Virus record (IMG/VR): IMGVR_UViG_3300009177_000032 | Location: 1-64,000 of that record | Strand: one strand, 5' to 3' | From: a virus | DNA: 64,000 nucleotides | Shown here: one piece after another, positions 15,991-23,761 of the stretch | How the letters are laid out: the number at the start of each line of letters is the position of its first letter | Position numbering within the stretch: position 1 is the stretch's first letter | Made by a program: the position numbers and the translations under genes | The notes under the pieces: generated by a model | Told to the model about the DNA's origin: nothing | What the model saw: the letters and a program-made list of their open reading frames with translations, nothing else | Databases searched by the model: none

Positions 15991-16435
15991 TGCCGTCCTC
16001 CTCCTGATTGGCCTGGACCTTGTCGGAAATCATCGGCAGGTCGTAGACCCCGACCGGCTCGTTCCTGAAACGGGATTGCTCGAGCAGCTTCTTGGCTACT
16101 ACCTCGGTCACGGGCGAAATACAGTAAATCGAGGATGCCCCGTAAAATCGCGTGTATGGCTGCTGGCCGTTCACTGCAGGAACGTCAACACGCAGAAACG
16201 CCCCGCCGGCTATGGTCTGCTCGGTAATTCGCCCGACGATCTGTTGACGGCCCATGATTTCGACCAGCGCCCAAAAGTCGAGCGGAGCGGAAGGCTCTGG
16301 CGCGCTTCCTTCTGGTACCTGCCAAACCCACATGGTTTTACACTTGGGGCATCCTAAATGCCCTGGCCTCACTACCTCTTTTGGCGTCGACTCATCGCCG
16401 CACTCCGGGCATCGCTCTTTGACTAAATCACTCAT
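15983..16435 (-). CDS. Zinc-ribbon protein with conserved phage C-terminal domain
   Basis: A 150-residue protein. A zinc ribbon (CPECGDE...CPKCKT) covers residues 9-33. The domain that follows (LDFWALVEIMGRQQIVGRITEQTIAGGAFLRVDVP...RFYGASSIYCISPVTEVVAKKLL) is a pattern I have seen in many phage proteins of unknown function. It overlaps the GroES-like gene by 4 nt. Confidence 0.6.
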   Translation of the reverse strand: MSDLVKERCPECGDESTPKEVVRPGHLGCPKCKTMWVWQVPEGSAPEPSAPLDFWALVEIMGRQQIVGRITEQTIAGGAFLRVDVPAVNGQQPYTRFYGASSIYCISPVTEVVAKKLLEQSRFRNEPVGVYDLPMISDKVQANQEEDGSV

Positions 16436-16731
16436 AGCACCCCCAAAATGTCATCAACATGGCACAACCTGTAGTACTCGATCCCTTTGTCCGACAGCCG
16501 CTCGAGCGACTCGAAGCCCACGTCCGGCATCAGGATTCTGTCTCCGACGCCTACGGGGATATCCCGCTCGCGCATTGCCATCGCGGATTTGCCATCGCCG
16601 ACAAGCACAACCTGGCCGGTCTGGTGTTCATACTGACGCTGGTCGGGTAGCTCGAGCGTCGACTCAATCGGGTCGAGCTTCACGAGCACCCGCTGCCCGA
16701 ATAACTTCGTTGGAATTGCCTTTAATCTCAT
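16432..16731 (-). CDS. GroES-like co-chaperonin
   Basis: A 99-residue protein with the co-chaperonin layout: GQRVLVKLDPIE near residues 12-23, TGQVVLVGDG near 38-47, VGVGDRILMPDVGFESL near 60-76 and YRLCHVDDILGVL at the end. These match the beta-barrel and final D-I-L-A strands of GroES. No GroEL is present in the window, so it would cap the host chaperonin, as T4 gp31 does, for folding phage proteins. Two other chaperone-type genes (J-domain, KH) occur 5 kb away. Confidence 0.82.
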   Translation of the reverse strand: MRLKAIPTKLFGQRVLVKLDPIESTLELPDQRQYEHQTGQVVLVGDGKSAMAMRERDIPVGVGDRILMPDVGFESLERLSDKGIEYYRLCHVDDILGVL

Positions 16732-17173
16732 GGTGTTTATTCAGTTTGGCCCCTTGCAGTTGCTGACGATGCAGTTCGATATGGCGGGCGCGAGTTACCA
16801 ACTCGAAATTTGATAAGCTGTCATGCAGAGCGTTACCGTCGGCATGGTGAACAATCCAGCCTTTTGGGATAGGTCCGTTTGCCTGCTCCCATAGCCAGGT
16901 TGCGTATGGCTGCCAGTTGAATTGAGCGACTGGACCGTTGGCAACTTTTATCCATCGCCGAAGTATGCCATTCTTGTCCCGCCTAAACGTGGTGTCGCCT
17001 ACGGCTAATGTTCCCTTTCGCCTGTGCCCTCTTTGAAATGAGGTTTTGTTTGCCCTCGACCACCCACGTGTTCCTTTGTTCCAAGGCTCTTGACCGGGCG
17101 CGAATGACGTGCTGTTTGGACCCGCTCCCGCGGCAAATTTGTTTCCCTTGAGGTAGGAGTTATCTCTGTTCAT
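16664..17173 (-). CDS. HNH homing-type endonuclease
   Basis: A 169-residue protein. The NUMOD-type Trp-Asn-Lys-Gly repeats (PWNKGTRG, FQRGHRRKG) cover residues 30-56, and the HNH nuclease core is IPKGWIVHHADGNALHDSLSNFELVTRARHIELH at 102-135, with HH at 109-110 and Asn 122. It probably nicks or cuts DNA and may be mobile. It overlaps the GroES-like gene by 68 nt and the methyltransferase by 4 nt, so it is inserted neatly in the operon. Confidence 0.8.
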   Translation of the reverse strand: MNRDNSYLKGNKFAAGAGPNSTSFAPGQEPWNKGTRGWSRANKTSFQRGHRRKGTLAVGDTTFRRDKNGILRRWIKVANGPVAQFNWQPYATWLWEQANGPIPKGWIVHHADGNALHDSLSNFELVTRARHIELHRQQLQGAKLNKHHEIKGNSNEVIRAAGAREARPD

Positions 17174-18486
17174 CGAGCCAAAATGGTTAGAGCGCCCTGC
17201 GCATCGTTTGCATCCGACGCCTTAATGTAATCTTCGCTGATATCGATGGACGTGCATCCTCGTCCGAGCTCAACGCATGCCCTGGCTGTCACCATTGTGC
17301 CGCCAAAGGGATCCAGCACCAAGCAAGGCTTTGACTCCCGGTCGCATGTGCATCCAGGGTCCCACCTGAGCGTTTTTCTCTCGCGCATGCCCGCCAGGAT
17401 CCGCCGCTTCACGTCGCTCGCGTTCTGGACCTTGTTGCCGTCGTAATCCTTCTTTGCCTGGCCCTCGTAATTGCCGAGCATGTCGCCGCCGCATTGGCGT
17501 TGATGCTCAATGTCGGGCTCTCCCAATTCGACGATCCGCCGGCGAGGAGCTCCGCACTCCATACAGCAACCTCCCTCGGAGGTGCACGCCTCGATTAGCG
17601 GCCGTACTATCGATTTTGGGTAGCTCGCGAAATGGTTGATCGTAGTCCCCTTCGGGTTGACTACCAGGGCCAGCGGGTCGCCGTCCTCATCGCCGAGGAG
17701 CCCCTCCCACGACTGCATGAACAAATCCGTATTACGGAAATTACGGCGCGTGACCAGATAATCGCTTGTTGCATCCTGGAAGGAAGGGTTTTGCTTTACC
17801 CCGATTTGAGCCAGGGCGGCCTTGGGATTGGTCCGGCGCCTCCGTCGGTTATTGTCGTGAGTCTGTCGAGTCGGGAAAACTGCCGCGCGTGGGTGAGTGT
17901 TGTCTGACGCCCGGACCGTAACCGCGTCCCGGTCGTAGTAGTAGTATCGGCCTTTTGTGAACATGAAAAAGTACTCGAGCGCGTTGACGGGTCGGTCCTT
18001 AACGCTCTCCGGCATGCAATTTCGTTTGATCCATGGGCACATCGAGCGGAGGATCCACCCGCCTTGCTGCAAATCCATGGCAACCCTCTGCGGCAGTAGG
18101 AGCATTTCCTTAGGCTTCAGTCCAAGGGGGTCGGCTGGCCGGAACACGCCATTTGACGGGTGATCCTCGTCTCGGCCAAGGCGGGATCCCTCGGGATCAT
18201 ACATGCGTCTGGTGCCGGCGGTGTACCGGTCGCCCAGGTTGATCCACAAAACGCCATCGTCACGGAGTACCCGCCACACCTCGGTAAAGACTTCCCGAAT
18301 GTGGAGAATATAAAGCTCGAGGGTTTTCTCAGTTCCGATTTCCTTGCTCTTGTCGGGGTGCCCCGCCGGCAGGTATGAGCGCAAACCCCAGTAGGGCGGG
18401 CTCGTGACGCAAAGGTGAAAGGACTTTTCGGGGAGCGTCTTTAGGACGGCCCTGGCATCGCCCTGAATTTTTTGAGGGATGATCAC
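17170..18486 (-). CDS. DNA methyltransferase, N4-cytosine or N6-adenine
   Basis: A 438-residue protein read from GTG 18486. The catalytic motif TSPPYW is at residues 28-33 and the SAM-binding motif DPFGGT at 392-397, i.e. the catalytic motif comes first as in the beta class. A Cys site (CCMECG, near 308-313) may bind zinc. TSPPYW fits either N4-C or N6-A methylation. There is no matching restriction gene, so it probably modifies the phage genome to escape host restriction. The HNH gene overlaps its 3' end. Confidence 0.9.
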   Translation of the reverse strand: MIIPQKIQGDARAVLKTLPEKSFHLCVTSPPYWGLRSYLPAGHPDKSKEIGTEKTLELYILHIREVFTEVWRVLRDDGVLWINLGDRYTAGTRRMYDPEGSRLGRDEDHPSNGVFRPADPLGLKPKEMLLLPQRVAMDLQQGGWILRSMCPWIKRNCMPESVKDRPVNALEYFFMFTKGRYYYYDRDAVTVRASDNTHPRAAVFPTRQTHDNNRRRRRTNPKAALAQIGVKQNPSFQDATSDYLVTRRNFRNTDLFMQSWEGLLGDEDGDPLALVVNPKGTTINHFASYPKSIVRPLIEACTSEGGCCMECGAPRRRIVELGEPDIEHQRQCGGDMLGNYEGQAKKDYDGNKVQNASDVKRRILAGMRERKTLRWDPGCTCDRESKPCLVLDPFGGTMVTARACVELGRGCTSIDISEDYIKASDANDAQGALTILAR

Positions 18487-18492
18487 GATGCT

Positions 18493-18696
18493 TTACGTCA
18501 GTAACCTGCTGTAAAACCTGTGGCGCCGATAATCAGTAGCACAGCGGATCGCGCCACGGGCGCATCGTTGGCCGCAGTCCACACAGATCGGCCTTTTCTT
18601 CAGCCTCTGCTTAATCTGGCTGAGGACTTTGAACAGCTTCCAGTTCCTCCGCTTGTGAGCGACGACCATGGCTTCTTTGACTTGGGCTAGAGTCAT
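18493..18696 (-). CDS. Small basic zinc-binding protein
   Basis: A 67-residue basic protein. The C-terminal half has CVDCGQRCARGAIRC, a four-Cys site that probably binds zinc, flanked by Lys/Arg-rich helices. This resembles small phage nucleic-acid binders. It lies between the methyltransferase and a lipoprotein gene. Confidence 0.55.
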   Translation of the reverse strand: MTLAQVKEAMVVAHKRRNWKLFKVLSQIKQRLKKRPICVDCGQRCARGAIRCATDYRRHRFYSRLLT

Positions 18697-19074
18697 TTAG
18701 TCGTCCGTTCCAGGCAGATGCTTGCGAAAACCCTCAGGCGCAAATGAGGTGCCGATATACCGAAAGAATCGAGAGCCATATCCTGGCGCCGTGCCCTGCA
18801 TCTGCATTGGACTGGTACCGAGGTGCACGAAGTTATGCCAGTGGATGAGGTCGTCGCTGTATTGCAAGGTCCACACAGCGGGGGTGTTAGTTGGGTAACG
18901 CAGCTCTGGCAAGTTTTTGTGCACCGGGCCGTTTGTGATGTTGGCAGCGTTGAGCGGGCTGAACAGGAGTTTAGGCACCGGCGGAGGTGCGGCTGGACGT
19001 GACGCGACTGCTGCTGGCTTTTGTCCAGCACACGCAGACAGCAACAGTAGGAGGATGCAATCAAACTTTCTCAT
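18697..19074 (-). CDS. Lipoprotein
   Basis: A 125-residue protein with a clear lipobox (LLLLSACAG, Cys 15) after a basic start. A Pro/Ala-rich spacer (residues 17-35) leads to a domain with VWTLQYSDDLIHWHNF, the pattern I associate with Verrucomicrobiota exported proteins. It should be lipid-anchored to a membrane. It could be an outer-membrane spanin by position, but nothing shows it. Confidence 0.65.
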   Translation of the reverse strand: MRKFDCILLLLLSACAGQKPAAVASRPAAPPPVPKLLFSPLNAANITNGPVHKNLPELRYPTNTPAVWTLQYSDDLIHWHNFVHLGTSPMQMQGTAPGYGSRFFRYIGTSFAPEGFRKHLPGTDD

Positions 19075-19322
19075 TCTCTGGCCCTAGCGCCTGGCAAGGC
19101 GGGCGGGGATGACTGCAATCGCCACTGCAACACCCCATTGGTGCCGCTGTCAGAGCGTTTGATCAAGGTCAGATTTGTGCACAGCATGACTTCTGCAACG
19201 TAGGTGTTGGTTTCGATGACGGCCCGCATGCGAAAGTAATTGCTGCCATTCTCACGCTTGAAGTCTGACGTGTTAACCCAGTTGGTTACGATCAGGGTGA
19301 TCAGGAAAAGGTTGGTGTTCAT
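19071..19322 (-). CDS. Small exported protein, unknown
   Basis: An 83-residue protein read from ATG 19322 with an N-terminal hydrophobic segment (MNTNLFLITLIVTNW). It has Thr/Asn-rich strands with two Cys-free beta repeats (NYFRMRAVIETNTYVAEVMLCTN). It overlaps the lipoprotein upstream (19516) and is coupled to the next gene by 4 nt. Confidence 0.5.
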   Translation of the reverse strand: MNTNLFLITLIVTNWVNTSDFKRENGSNYFRMRAVIETNTYVAEVMLCTNLTLIKRSDSGTNGVLQWRLQSSPPALPGARARE

Positions 19323-19516
19323 TGGTAGCCTCCCGCCTCTTGTTCGAGCGTGGCAATCGTTCGCATCAACTCCATTGTGGTGCATGGATAATTACTGAGC
19401 ATTTGCGACAACTCGACTCGGTGCGCGTTGGCGATGCGCTCCAGGTTGCATTCCTTGATTGGTCGATGAGCGCAGCCAGTTGAGGCAGTGAGGAGGAGTA
19501 TGATTAGTTTGTTCAT
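19319..19516 (-). CDS. Small lipoprotein
   Basis: A 65-residue protein with a signal peptide and lipobox (MNKLIILLLTASTGC, Cys 15) and a helical mature part (ERIANAHRVELSQMLSNYPC). It is the first of three exported or lipid-anchored genes in a row (19516 to 18697), which together could form the lysis or envelope set. It follows the junction-repeat gene group. Confidence 0.58.
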   Translation of the reverse strand: MNKLIILLLTASTGCAHRPIKECNLERIANAHRVELSQMLSNYPCTTMELMRTIATLEQEAGGYQ

Positions 19517-19526
19517 CGGTTGACGA

Positions 19527-19766
19527 TCAGTCGGTTGGGTTCACTCCGTAAATTATGGAGGGGTTGAATTTACGGGAGCAGCCAAACGGTCTGCCGATCA
19601 GGGTTGAAATGGTTTGGCAGGTGCTGCACGGGCGCTCGCTCCATTGGTGAGGGTCGGCCTCTATCAGTTCTAGCGCGGTTTGGCACATTAAGCGAGCGGC
19701 AGCGCGTATTGTAGATTCAAGGACCTTCTCGCTTTCCAGCGACGGGGAGTGATTCTCGTTTGCCAT
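19527..19766 (-). CDS. Junction-repeat gene A: small Cys-containing protein
   Basis: A 79-residue protein that opens with MANENHSPSLE. The first five codons are the shared leader of this gene group. It has a CxxC-like pair (CSTCQ near residue 47) and a helical middle (RAAARLMCQTALELIEAD). The family is unknown. Its ATG is fused to the stop region of the upstream gene by the junction repeat at 19750-19776. Confidence 0.6.
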   Translation of the reverse strand: MANENHSPSLESEKVLESTIRAAARLMCQTALELIEADPHQWSERPCSTCQTISTLIGRPFGCSRKFNPSIIYGVNPTD

Positions 19767-19776
19767 AGGTCAGTCA
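19750..19776 (-). repeat. Junction repeat, copy A
   Basis: On the minus strand this 27-base unit starts with the stop codon of gene 19774-20136, continues through CTGACCT and ends with the first codons of gene A (ATGGCAAACGAGAAT core). It is identical over all 27 bases to copy C at 20427-20453. Confidence 0.9.
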
Positions 19777-20136
19777 GGTGGCGAGCGCGGTGCAGGCTAT
19801 CTTTCTAACTTCCGTTAATCTCGCTCGCAAATCAACCAGACCAAACACTCGAAACGCTGCATCGTCGTTTCCGAGTTGGTCGCATTGCCTCAGAGCCTCA
19901 GCGAGTCGCTCACAGAACACACAGGAAAATTGTTCGCAGCCTTGCGCCACATGCTCATTGTCAACTGGTGGTGCTTTTGTGGGATCATGGCGTCCTGCGA
20001 TCTTCTGACGTATTTCCTCAATGCCATTCCAGAGGTCTCGCCAGTCCTCAACCGTCCAGTCTTTAGCATCTATCGGGATTTTGGATTTCATCTCTTTGAT
20101 CGTGCAAAATTGGTTGAATTGTTCCGATTCACTCAT
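19774..20136 (-). CDS. Small acidic helical protein, unknown
   Basis: A 120-residue protein read from ATG 20136, which overlaps the stop of the 15-residue leader peptide. The sequence is helical and acidic with two Cys pairs (EQFSCVFCERL). Its stop is the first base triplet of the next junction repeat (19776). Unlike its neighbours it does not itself begin with the shared codons. Confidence 0.55.
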   Translation of the reverse strand: MSESEQFNQFCTIKEMKSKIPIDAKDWTVEDWRDLWNGIEEIRQKIAGRHDPTKAPPVDNEHVAQGCEQFSCVFCERLAEALRQCDQLGNDDAAFRVFGLVDLRARLTEVRKIACTALAT

Positions 20137-20180
20137 GAGTAGCAATTCTTTCTTAGAGGGGGTTGATTCTCGTTTGCCAT
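20133..20180 (-). CDS. Leader peptide B of 15 residues
   Basis: A short frame ATG 20180 to TGA (MANENQPPLRKNCYS). It starts with the same five codons as the three MANEN proteins but stops at once, and its TGA overlaps the ATG of the gene at 20136 (ATGA). It may couple translation of that gene, or be the remnant of a cassette whose body was lost. Confidence 0.45.
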   Translation of the reverse strand: MANENQPPLRKNCYS

Positions 20181-20191
20181 AGGTTTAGTCA
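20164..20191 (-). repeat. Junction repeat, copy B
   Basis: On the minus strand it opens with the TGA stop of gene C, then CTAAACCT in place of CTGACCT, and the same 15-base core. It leads the 15-residue leader peptide. Confidence 0.88.
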
Positions 20192-20443
20192 GTTGATAAT
20201 AACGTAGGCGTCCAGCCATTCGAGCGGTGGATCGCCTTCAAAATTCACCCGGCCATCTATGGAAAGCGTGGCAATTTCAGGACACTGAAGGTCCTTGTTA
20301 TCATCACAGGCGGGGCCGAGTATCGCCTCTCTCGTTGCTTTAGCGCGGTCCGCCAGATTGTCGAACACTCGGATGACGGGACTGCCTCCCGCTTCGGCGT
20401 GTTCAATTAGGACGTATTTCAGGGGGTGATTCTCGTTTGCCAT
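20189..20443 (-). CDS. Junction-repeat gene C: small protein, unknown
   Basis: An 84-residue protein opening MANENHPLK. It has strands and helices with no named motif. It ends at the first TGA of the junction repeat before leader B and begins inside the repeat at 20427-20453. Differs fully from its neighbours after the fifth codon, so this is a set of unrelated bodies behind one shared start. Confidence 0.55.
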   Translation of the reverse strand: MANENHPLKYVLIEHAEAGGSPVIRVFDNLADRAKATREAILGPACDDNKDLQCPEIATLSIDGRVNFEGDPPLEWLDAYVIIN

Positions 20444-20453
20444 AGGTCAGTCA
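20427..20453 (-). repeat. Junction repeat, copy C
   Basis: Identical to copy A over 27 bases. The first TGA on the minus strand is the stop of gene D and the ATG starts gene C. Confidence 0.9.
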
Positions 20454-20705
20454 GTCCTTTCCACCAGCCGCATGAAACTCGTTCCACCATGTATTCAATC
20501 GGCAGCTCAGGTTTCCCACTTCTCCATTGGTGATATCAATACTCTCGCGCAACGGGGCTAGAATTTTTTCCGCTGATCGCAATTCAACGCGCCATGTCTC
20601 TAGGCGTTTTTCAGCGTCTTTTTTTCGGGCAATAAGTTCCTGCAACGTGTCACCGTTACGGCAGGCGAAAGTGTTTTTATTCGGGGGTTTATTCTCGTTT
20701 GCCAT
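20451..20705 (-). CDS. Junction-repeat gene D: coiled-coil protein
   Basis: An 84-residue protein opening MANENKPPN, with a Lys/Glu-rich coiled coil (residues 20-60: ELIARKKDAEKRLETWRVEL). It is the first of the four repeat genes. Its stop codon lies within the junction repeat for gene C. Its upstream side lacks the CTGACCT part of the repeat and has only the 15-base start core. Confidence 0.55.
   Translation of the reverse strand: MANENKPPNKNTFACRNGDTLQELIARKKDAEKRLETWRVELRSAEKILAPLRESIDITNGEVGNLSCRLNTWWNEFHAAGGKD
20691..20705 (-). repeat. Junction repeat core, copy D
   Basis: Only the ATGGCAAACGAGAAT core is kept; the bases before it (AATT) do not match the other copies. Confidence 0.8.
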
Positions 20706-20727
20706 AATTAAAACGGAGGTGGCCCCG

Positions 20728-21174
20728 TTACAGTCGCTCTATTGTTATCGTTGCCCCCTCTTGACCGGGAGCGCACAGCTCGCTTTTTACTACCAGTTCC
20801 CGGAAGGAGGTCCAACAATCGTCGCACGGCAGTAACGTAGCAATCCGCGAGCGTGGACAAGCAGCCATCCGGATCTCGACGCCGATAGTCTGAAAAACGG
20901 AGCGTAATTGTGACTCGATAAGGGATATAGCCTTTTTCATCCACTCCATGTGCTCCGGCAGCGTGATCGGCCTGGCCATCGCTTTTAGGCCCCGCTTGCG
21001 ATACCAGATCTCCCCTTTGTAGGCCATCACTGTGGCGCTCTTGCTGTCGATCCACGCAAACGCCCGCTTGCCCGTCTTGAAGGATGGGATCGGGCCGATG
21101 CCCTTTAGCTCGAGGATGATTGGGGGCATAGGGCACTCCGTCGATCCAAACAATTCCGCTTGTGTCTTTGTCAT
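20728..21174 (-). CDS. RusA-like Holliday junction resolvase with a frame-displaced core
   Basis: A 148-residue open frame. The N-terminal part to about residue 83 and the end (LPCDDCWTSFRELVVKSELC, EGATITIERL) are consistent with RusA. Between about 20,925 and 20,830 the conserved RusA core lies in another minus-strand frame: RVTITLRFSDYRRRDPDGC, followed by LSTLADC, where RRRDPDG is the catalytic Asp pair of RusA. In the annotated frame these bases give unconserved text. Either two compensating indels occurred, or the read-through uses frameshifting. If functional it would cut four-way junctions in replicating phage DNA. Confidence 0.55.
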   Translation of the reverse strand: MTKTQAELFGSTECPMPPIILELKGIGPIPSFKTGKRAFAWIDSKSATVMAYKGEIWYRKRGLKAMARPITLPEHMEWMKKAISLIESQLRSVFQTIGVEIRMAACPRSRIATLLPCDDCWTSFRELVVKSELCAPGQEGATITIERL

Positions 21175-21184
21175 AGGGCATGGC

Positions 21185-21778
21185 TTAACCTGCGCCCATG
21201 GCCCTCAAGCCGGACTCATAGGCAGTTTTGAGCTTAATGAATTCCTCGTGCGTCCCGCCAGCGTCAGGGTGAAGCCTTTTCGAGAGCTGCCGGTAAGACT
21301 CCTGCAGTGTCGTGATGTTGATCTCGTTTGGGTCCCGAAAGCCGAACACCTTCCACCACTCCCGCACCTCCGGCGCAGTCGCCCCGGCCGGCAACTGCTT
21401 AAACCCGGTGAACATCGCCTTGATCATGTGCTTGGCTCCCCATCGTTCCATCCCGCGCATTGCCTCGACCGTCAACGCTATTGCCTGGATGTTGTGAGCG
21501 ATTCTGTTCCAGCGGTCGCAAGGGATGGCCATTTGCGTATTGTCCCACTCGAAGTAGGCGCAAACGCCCGGATCTTTCGGGTTGTCCTGGCCGAGCGCGG
21601 CATTGCTCGAGAGCACGATGCTTTTCGCGCCCATGCGTGCGAGCTCGCGCTTGAGGTTATTGAGGGCGCCTTGAGTGTCCGTCTTGAAGCTGCCCGATTC
21701 CCTGCGGAACGGGTCAGTCTTTGGCCAGCCCGGAGGCCATGCTAGAGGATAGGCGGTCGGTGTTTGGATCGTGCTCAT
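21185..21778 (-). CDS. J-domain protein
   Basis: A 197-residue protein. The C-terminal J domain (LQESYRQLSKRLHPDAGGTHEEF, HPD at 170-172) would stimulate host DnaK. The N-terminal 140 residues are unrelated to standard DnaJ and likely bind a phage client or replication protein. It overlaps the KH gene by 65 nt. Phage J proteins of this kind often sit beside replication genes, as here. Confidence 0.78.
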   Translation of the reverse strand: MSTIQTPTAYPLAWPPGWPKTDPFRRESGSFKTDTQGALNNLKRELARMGAKSIVLSSNAALGQDNPKDPGVCAYFEWDNTQMAIPCDRWNRIAHNIQAIALTVEAMRGMERWGAKHMIKAMFTGFKQLPAGATAPEVREWWKVFGFRDPNEINITTLQESYRQLSKRLHPDAGGTHEEFIKLKTAYESGLRAMGAG

Positions 21779-22304
21779 TGGGATGGTAGTTAGTTATGCG
21801 AAAACTGAGTTTCCGCCCGTTCCTGTAACCGTAAGGATAGAAGGCCACACCCAACGCCTTTACCAGCGTCAGATCGTTTTGCGGTACGTCGAGGACTACA
21901 TAGAGGTGATCGCCTTTGTCCTCGTAAACGACCTTGATAAGCCGGTCGTAAATGAGATTCAGGAATTCACGTATCATCGTCGTGAGCTCTCCGCCGCCTT
22001 CCCATTGCCGGTTTGGCTGAAATGGTTTTCGCTCTGGCTCTGCCTCGCCGCGGAAACTCTCTCGAATCTCGACCTTGACCTCGATGCCAATTCGCCGGCC
22101 CATGCGCTCGGCTACCTGGCGGATCGCCATGATGGTTTTGCCCTGCTTACCGATCATGATTCTCAGGTCCTGGGTTTCGGGCTCGACTGTGACCTCGAGG
22201 AGGTTCGTCGCGAAACGCTCTTTGAAGTTGATCCTATCGGGAGTCGACGAGTAAGACCGGAACAGGGAGATAAGAACCTTCGTTATCGGGTGTTTTTCGT
22301 GCAT
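21714..22304 (-). CDS. KH-domain RNA-binding protein
   Basis: A 196-residue protein. Residues 30-80 carry a KH domain close to the KhpA/YlqC type (LEVTVEPETQDLRIM, then GKQGKTIMAIRQ with the GxxG loop at 52-55). The remaining 110 residues add a beta-rich unknown domain. It would bind RNA or single-stranded DNA; a role in RNA control or as an Okazaki or recombination factor is inference. It lies between the J-domain gene and DnaB. Confidence 0.72.
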   Translation of the reverse strand: MHEKHPITKVLISLFRSYSSTPDRINFKERFATNLLEVTVEPETQDLRIMIGKQGKTIMAIRQVAERMGRRIGIEVKVEIRESFRGEAEPERKPFQPNRQWEGGGELTTMIREFLNLIYDRLIKVVYEDKGDHLYVVLDVPQNDLTLVKALGVAFYPYGYRNGRKLSFRITNYHPNEHDPNTDRLSSSMASGLAKD

Positions 22305-22318
22305 TGCTGGCCGCGGTT

Positions 22319-23761
22319 TTAGTCGTTGTGCCGGCGGTAGTCAAGATGTTCCTGTTCGGGGACGTCCTCATCGCTGATTTTTGCCGTGGCTTCAAACCGC
22401 GTTACCGACTTCCAGAACGTCAGCCCGATTTTCCCCGTCGGTCCGTTCCTCTGCTTGGCCACATCCAGCGCAATGGGCACCACATTGCCGTCCACTTGAT
22501 CCTCGCTCCCCTCTTTGCGCGATAATAGCATTACCGTGTCAGCGTCCTGCTCAAGACTGCCGCTTTCGCGGAGGTCTGCGAGCTGGGGCATCCCCTTACG
22601 GCCATCGATGCCACGCTTGAGTTGCGAAAGCGCGATCACGGGGATGCGCAGCTCCTTACAAAGTGCCTTTAGACCGGCGGAGATTTCCGAGACTTCGCGC
22701 TCCCGGTTATCAGGTCGCTTCCCGTTGATTGAGGCGCTCAGGAGCTGAATGTAATCCACAACAAGCAGCTTAATATCGTGCTGGATGACCATTCTCCGCG
22801 CTCGAGCTCGCAACTCCATAATGCTGAGCCCCGAGACGTCGTCTACAAACAGATGAGAAGCTGCGATCTTGCCGGCAGCTCCGGTGAGCTTGGGAAAATC
22901 GTTCTGCGCCATGAAGCCATCGCGGATGTTCCTTAGGCTGACTCGCGCTCGAGAGCAAAGCATCCTCAACACCAGCGAATCTACCGTCATTTCGAGCGAA
23001 AAGACTCCCACCGGAAGCTGCTGATCGATCGTAACGTGCTCGACAATGTTCATCGCGAGCGAGGTCTTTCCCATGCTCGGGCGAGCGGCCAAAATGTAGT
23101 ACTCCCCTGGCACAAGCCCGCCGGTTAATTTGTCCAAGTCCTGAAAACCGGTCCCCAGTCCGATTAAGGCTCCGGCGCGCGTCAGAAACTCCTCAATCCT
23201 GTCCATTGATTCATGCACAACCTGCCGGATCGGCCTCAGTTGCTGTGCTGCCCCGATCTGGCGGACGTCCATGATATCGCGCTCGACCAAATCCAACGCA
23301 TTGGACGTGTCCGGTTCGTCGTAGAGGCGCGATACCGCCTCGGTACAAGCCACGATCATTTTGCGCCGACGGTAGTGCTCGAGCATCACATCGAGAAACG
23401 TTTCCAATGCGTCCGCAGTTGGCGCCAGATCGGGAAGCTGCCCTATGTAACTCATCCCGCCGACCTGCTCGAGGAGCTGTTTGTCTTTCAGGTAATTCGC
23501 CAGGGTAACCACGTAGAGCTTTACCCCCGCGTTGACGAGTTCCTCCATAGCCATCCAGATCGACCGGTGCCGCATATCGAAGAAAGCCTCAGTCGCGTTC
23601 CTTCCCAATTTCTCGATCACCAGACTCACGCCCTCCGCCGATCTGGTTTCATCAATGAGAATGCAACCGAGGGCTGATTGCTCAGCCTCAATGCTGTGCG
23701 GGGGCAATCGATCGACGGCGGGGGCTTGCCGGCGCTGTCGCCTAAGATCCGGTTCACTCAT
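22319..23761 (-). CDS. dnaB: Replicative DNA helicase (DnaB-like)
   Basis: A 480-residue protein with both domains of DnaB: an N-terminal domain (EAEQSALGCILID...RHRSIWMAMEELVNAG) and the RecA-like C-terminal domain. Walker A is ARPSMGKT at 226-233 and Walker B KLLVVDYIQL at 331-340. It unwinds DNA at the phage fork and would be loaded by the DnaC-like protein upstream. It ends 15 nt before the KH gene and its start overlaps the C5 methyltransferase stop (ATGA). Confidence 0.95.
   Translation of the reverse strand: MSEPDLRRQRRQAPAVDRLPPHSIEAEQSALGCILIDETRSAEGVSLVIEKLGRNATEAFFDMRHRSIWMAMEELVNAGVKLYVVTLANYLKDKQLLEQVGGMSYIGQLPDLAPTADALETFLDVMLEHYRRRKMIVACTEAVSRLYDEPDTSNALDLVERDIMDVRQIGAAQQLRPIRQVVHESMDRIEEFLTRAGALIGLGTGFQDLDKLTGGLVPGEYYILAARPSMGKTSLAMNIVEHVTIDQQLPVGVFSLEMTVDSLVLRMLCSRARVSLRNIRDGFMAQNDFPKLTGAAGKIAASHLFVDDVSGLSIMELRARARRMVIQHDIKLLVVDYIQLLSASINGKRPDNREREVSEISAGLKALCKELRIPVIALSQLKRGIDGRKGMPQLADLRESGSLEQDADTVMLLSRKEGSEDQVDGNVVPIALDVAKQRNGPTGKIGLTFWKSVTRFEATAKISDEDVPEQEHLDYRRHND

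Noticed and set aside
19071-19516. Spanin pair
   Set aside because: Lipoprotein signals are present, but there is no partner with a transmembrane and periplasmic coiled coil overlapping in the expected layout.
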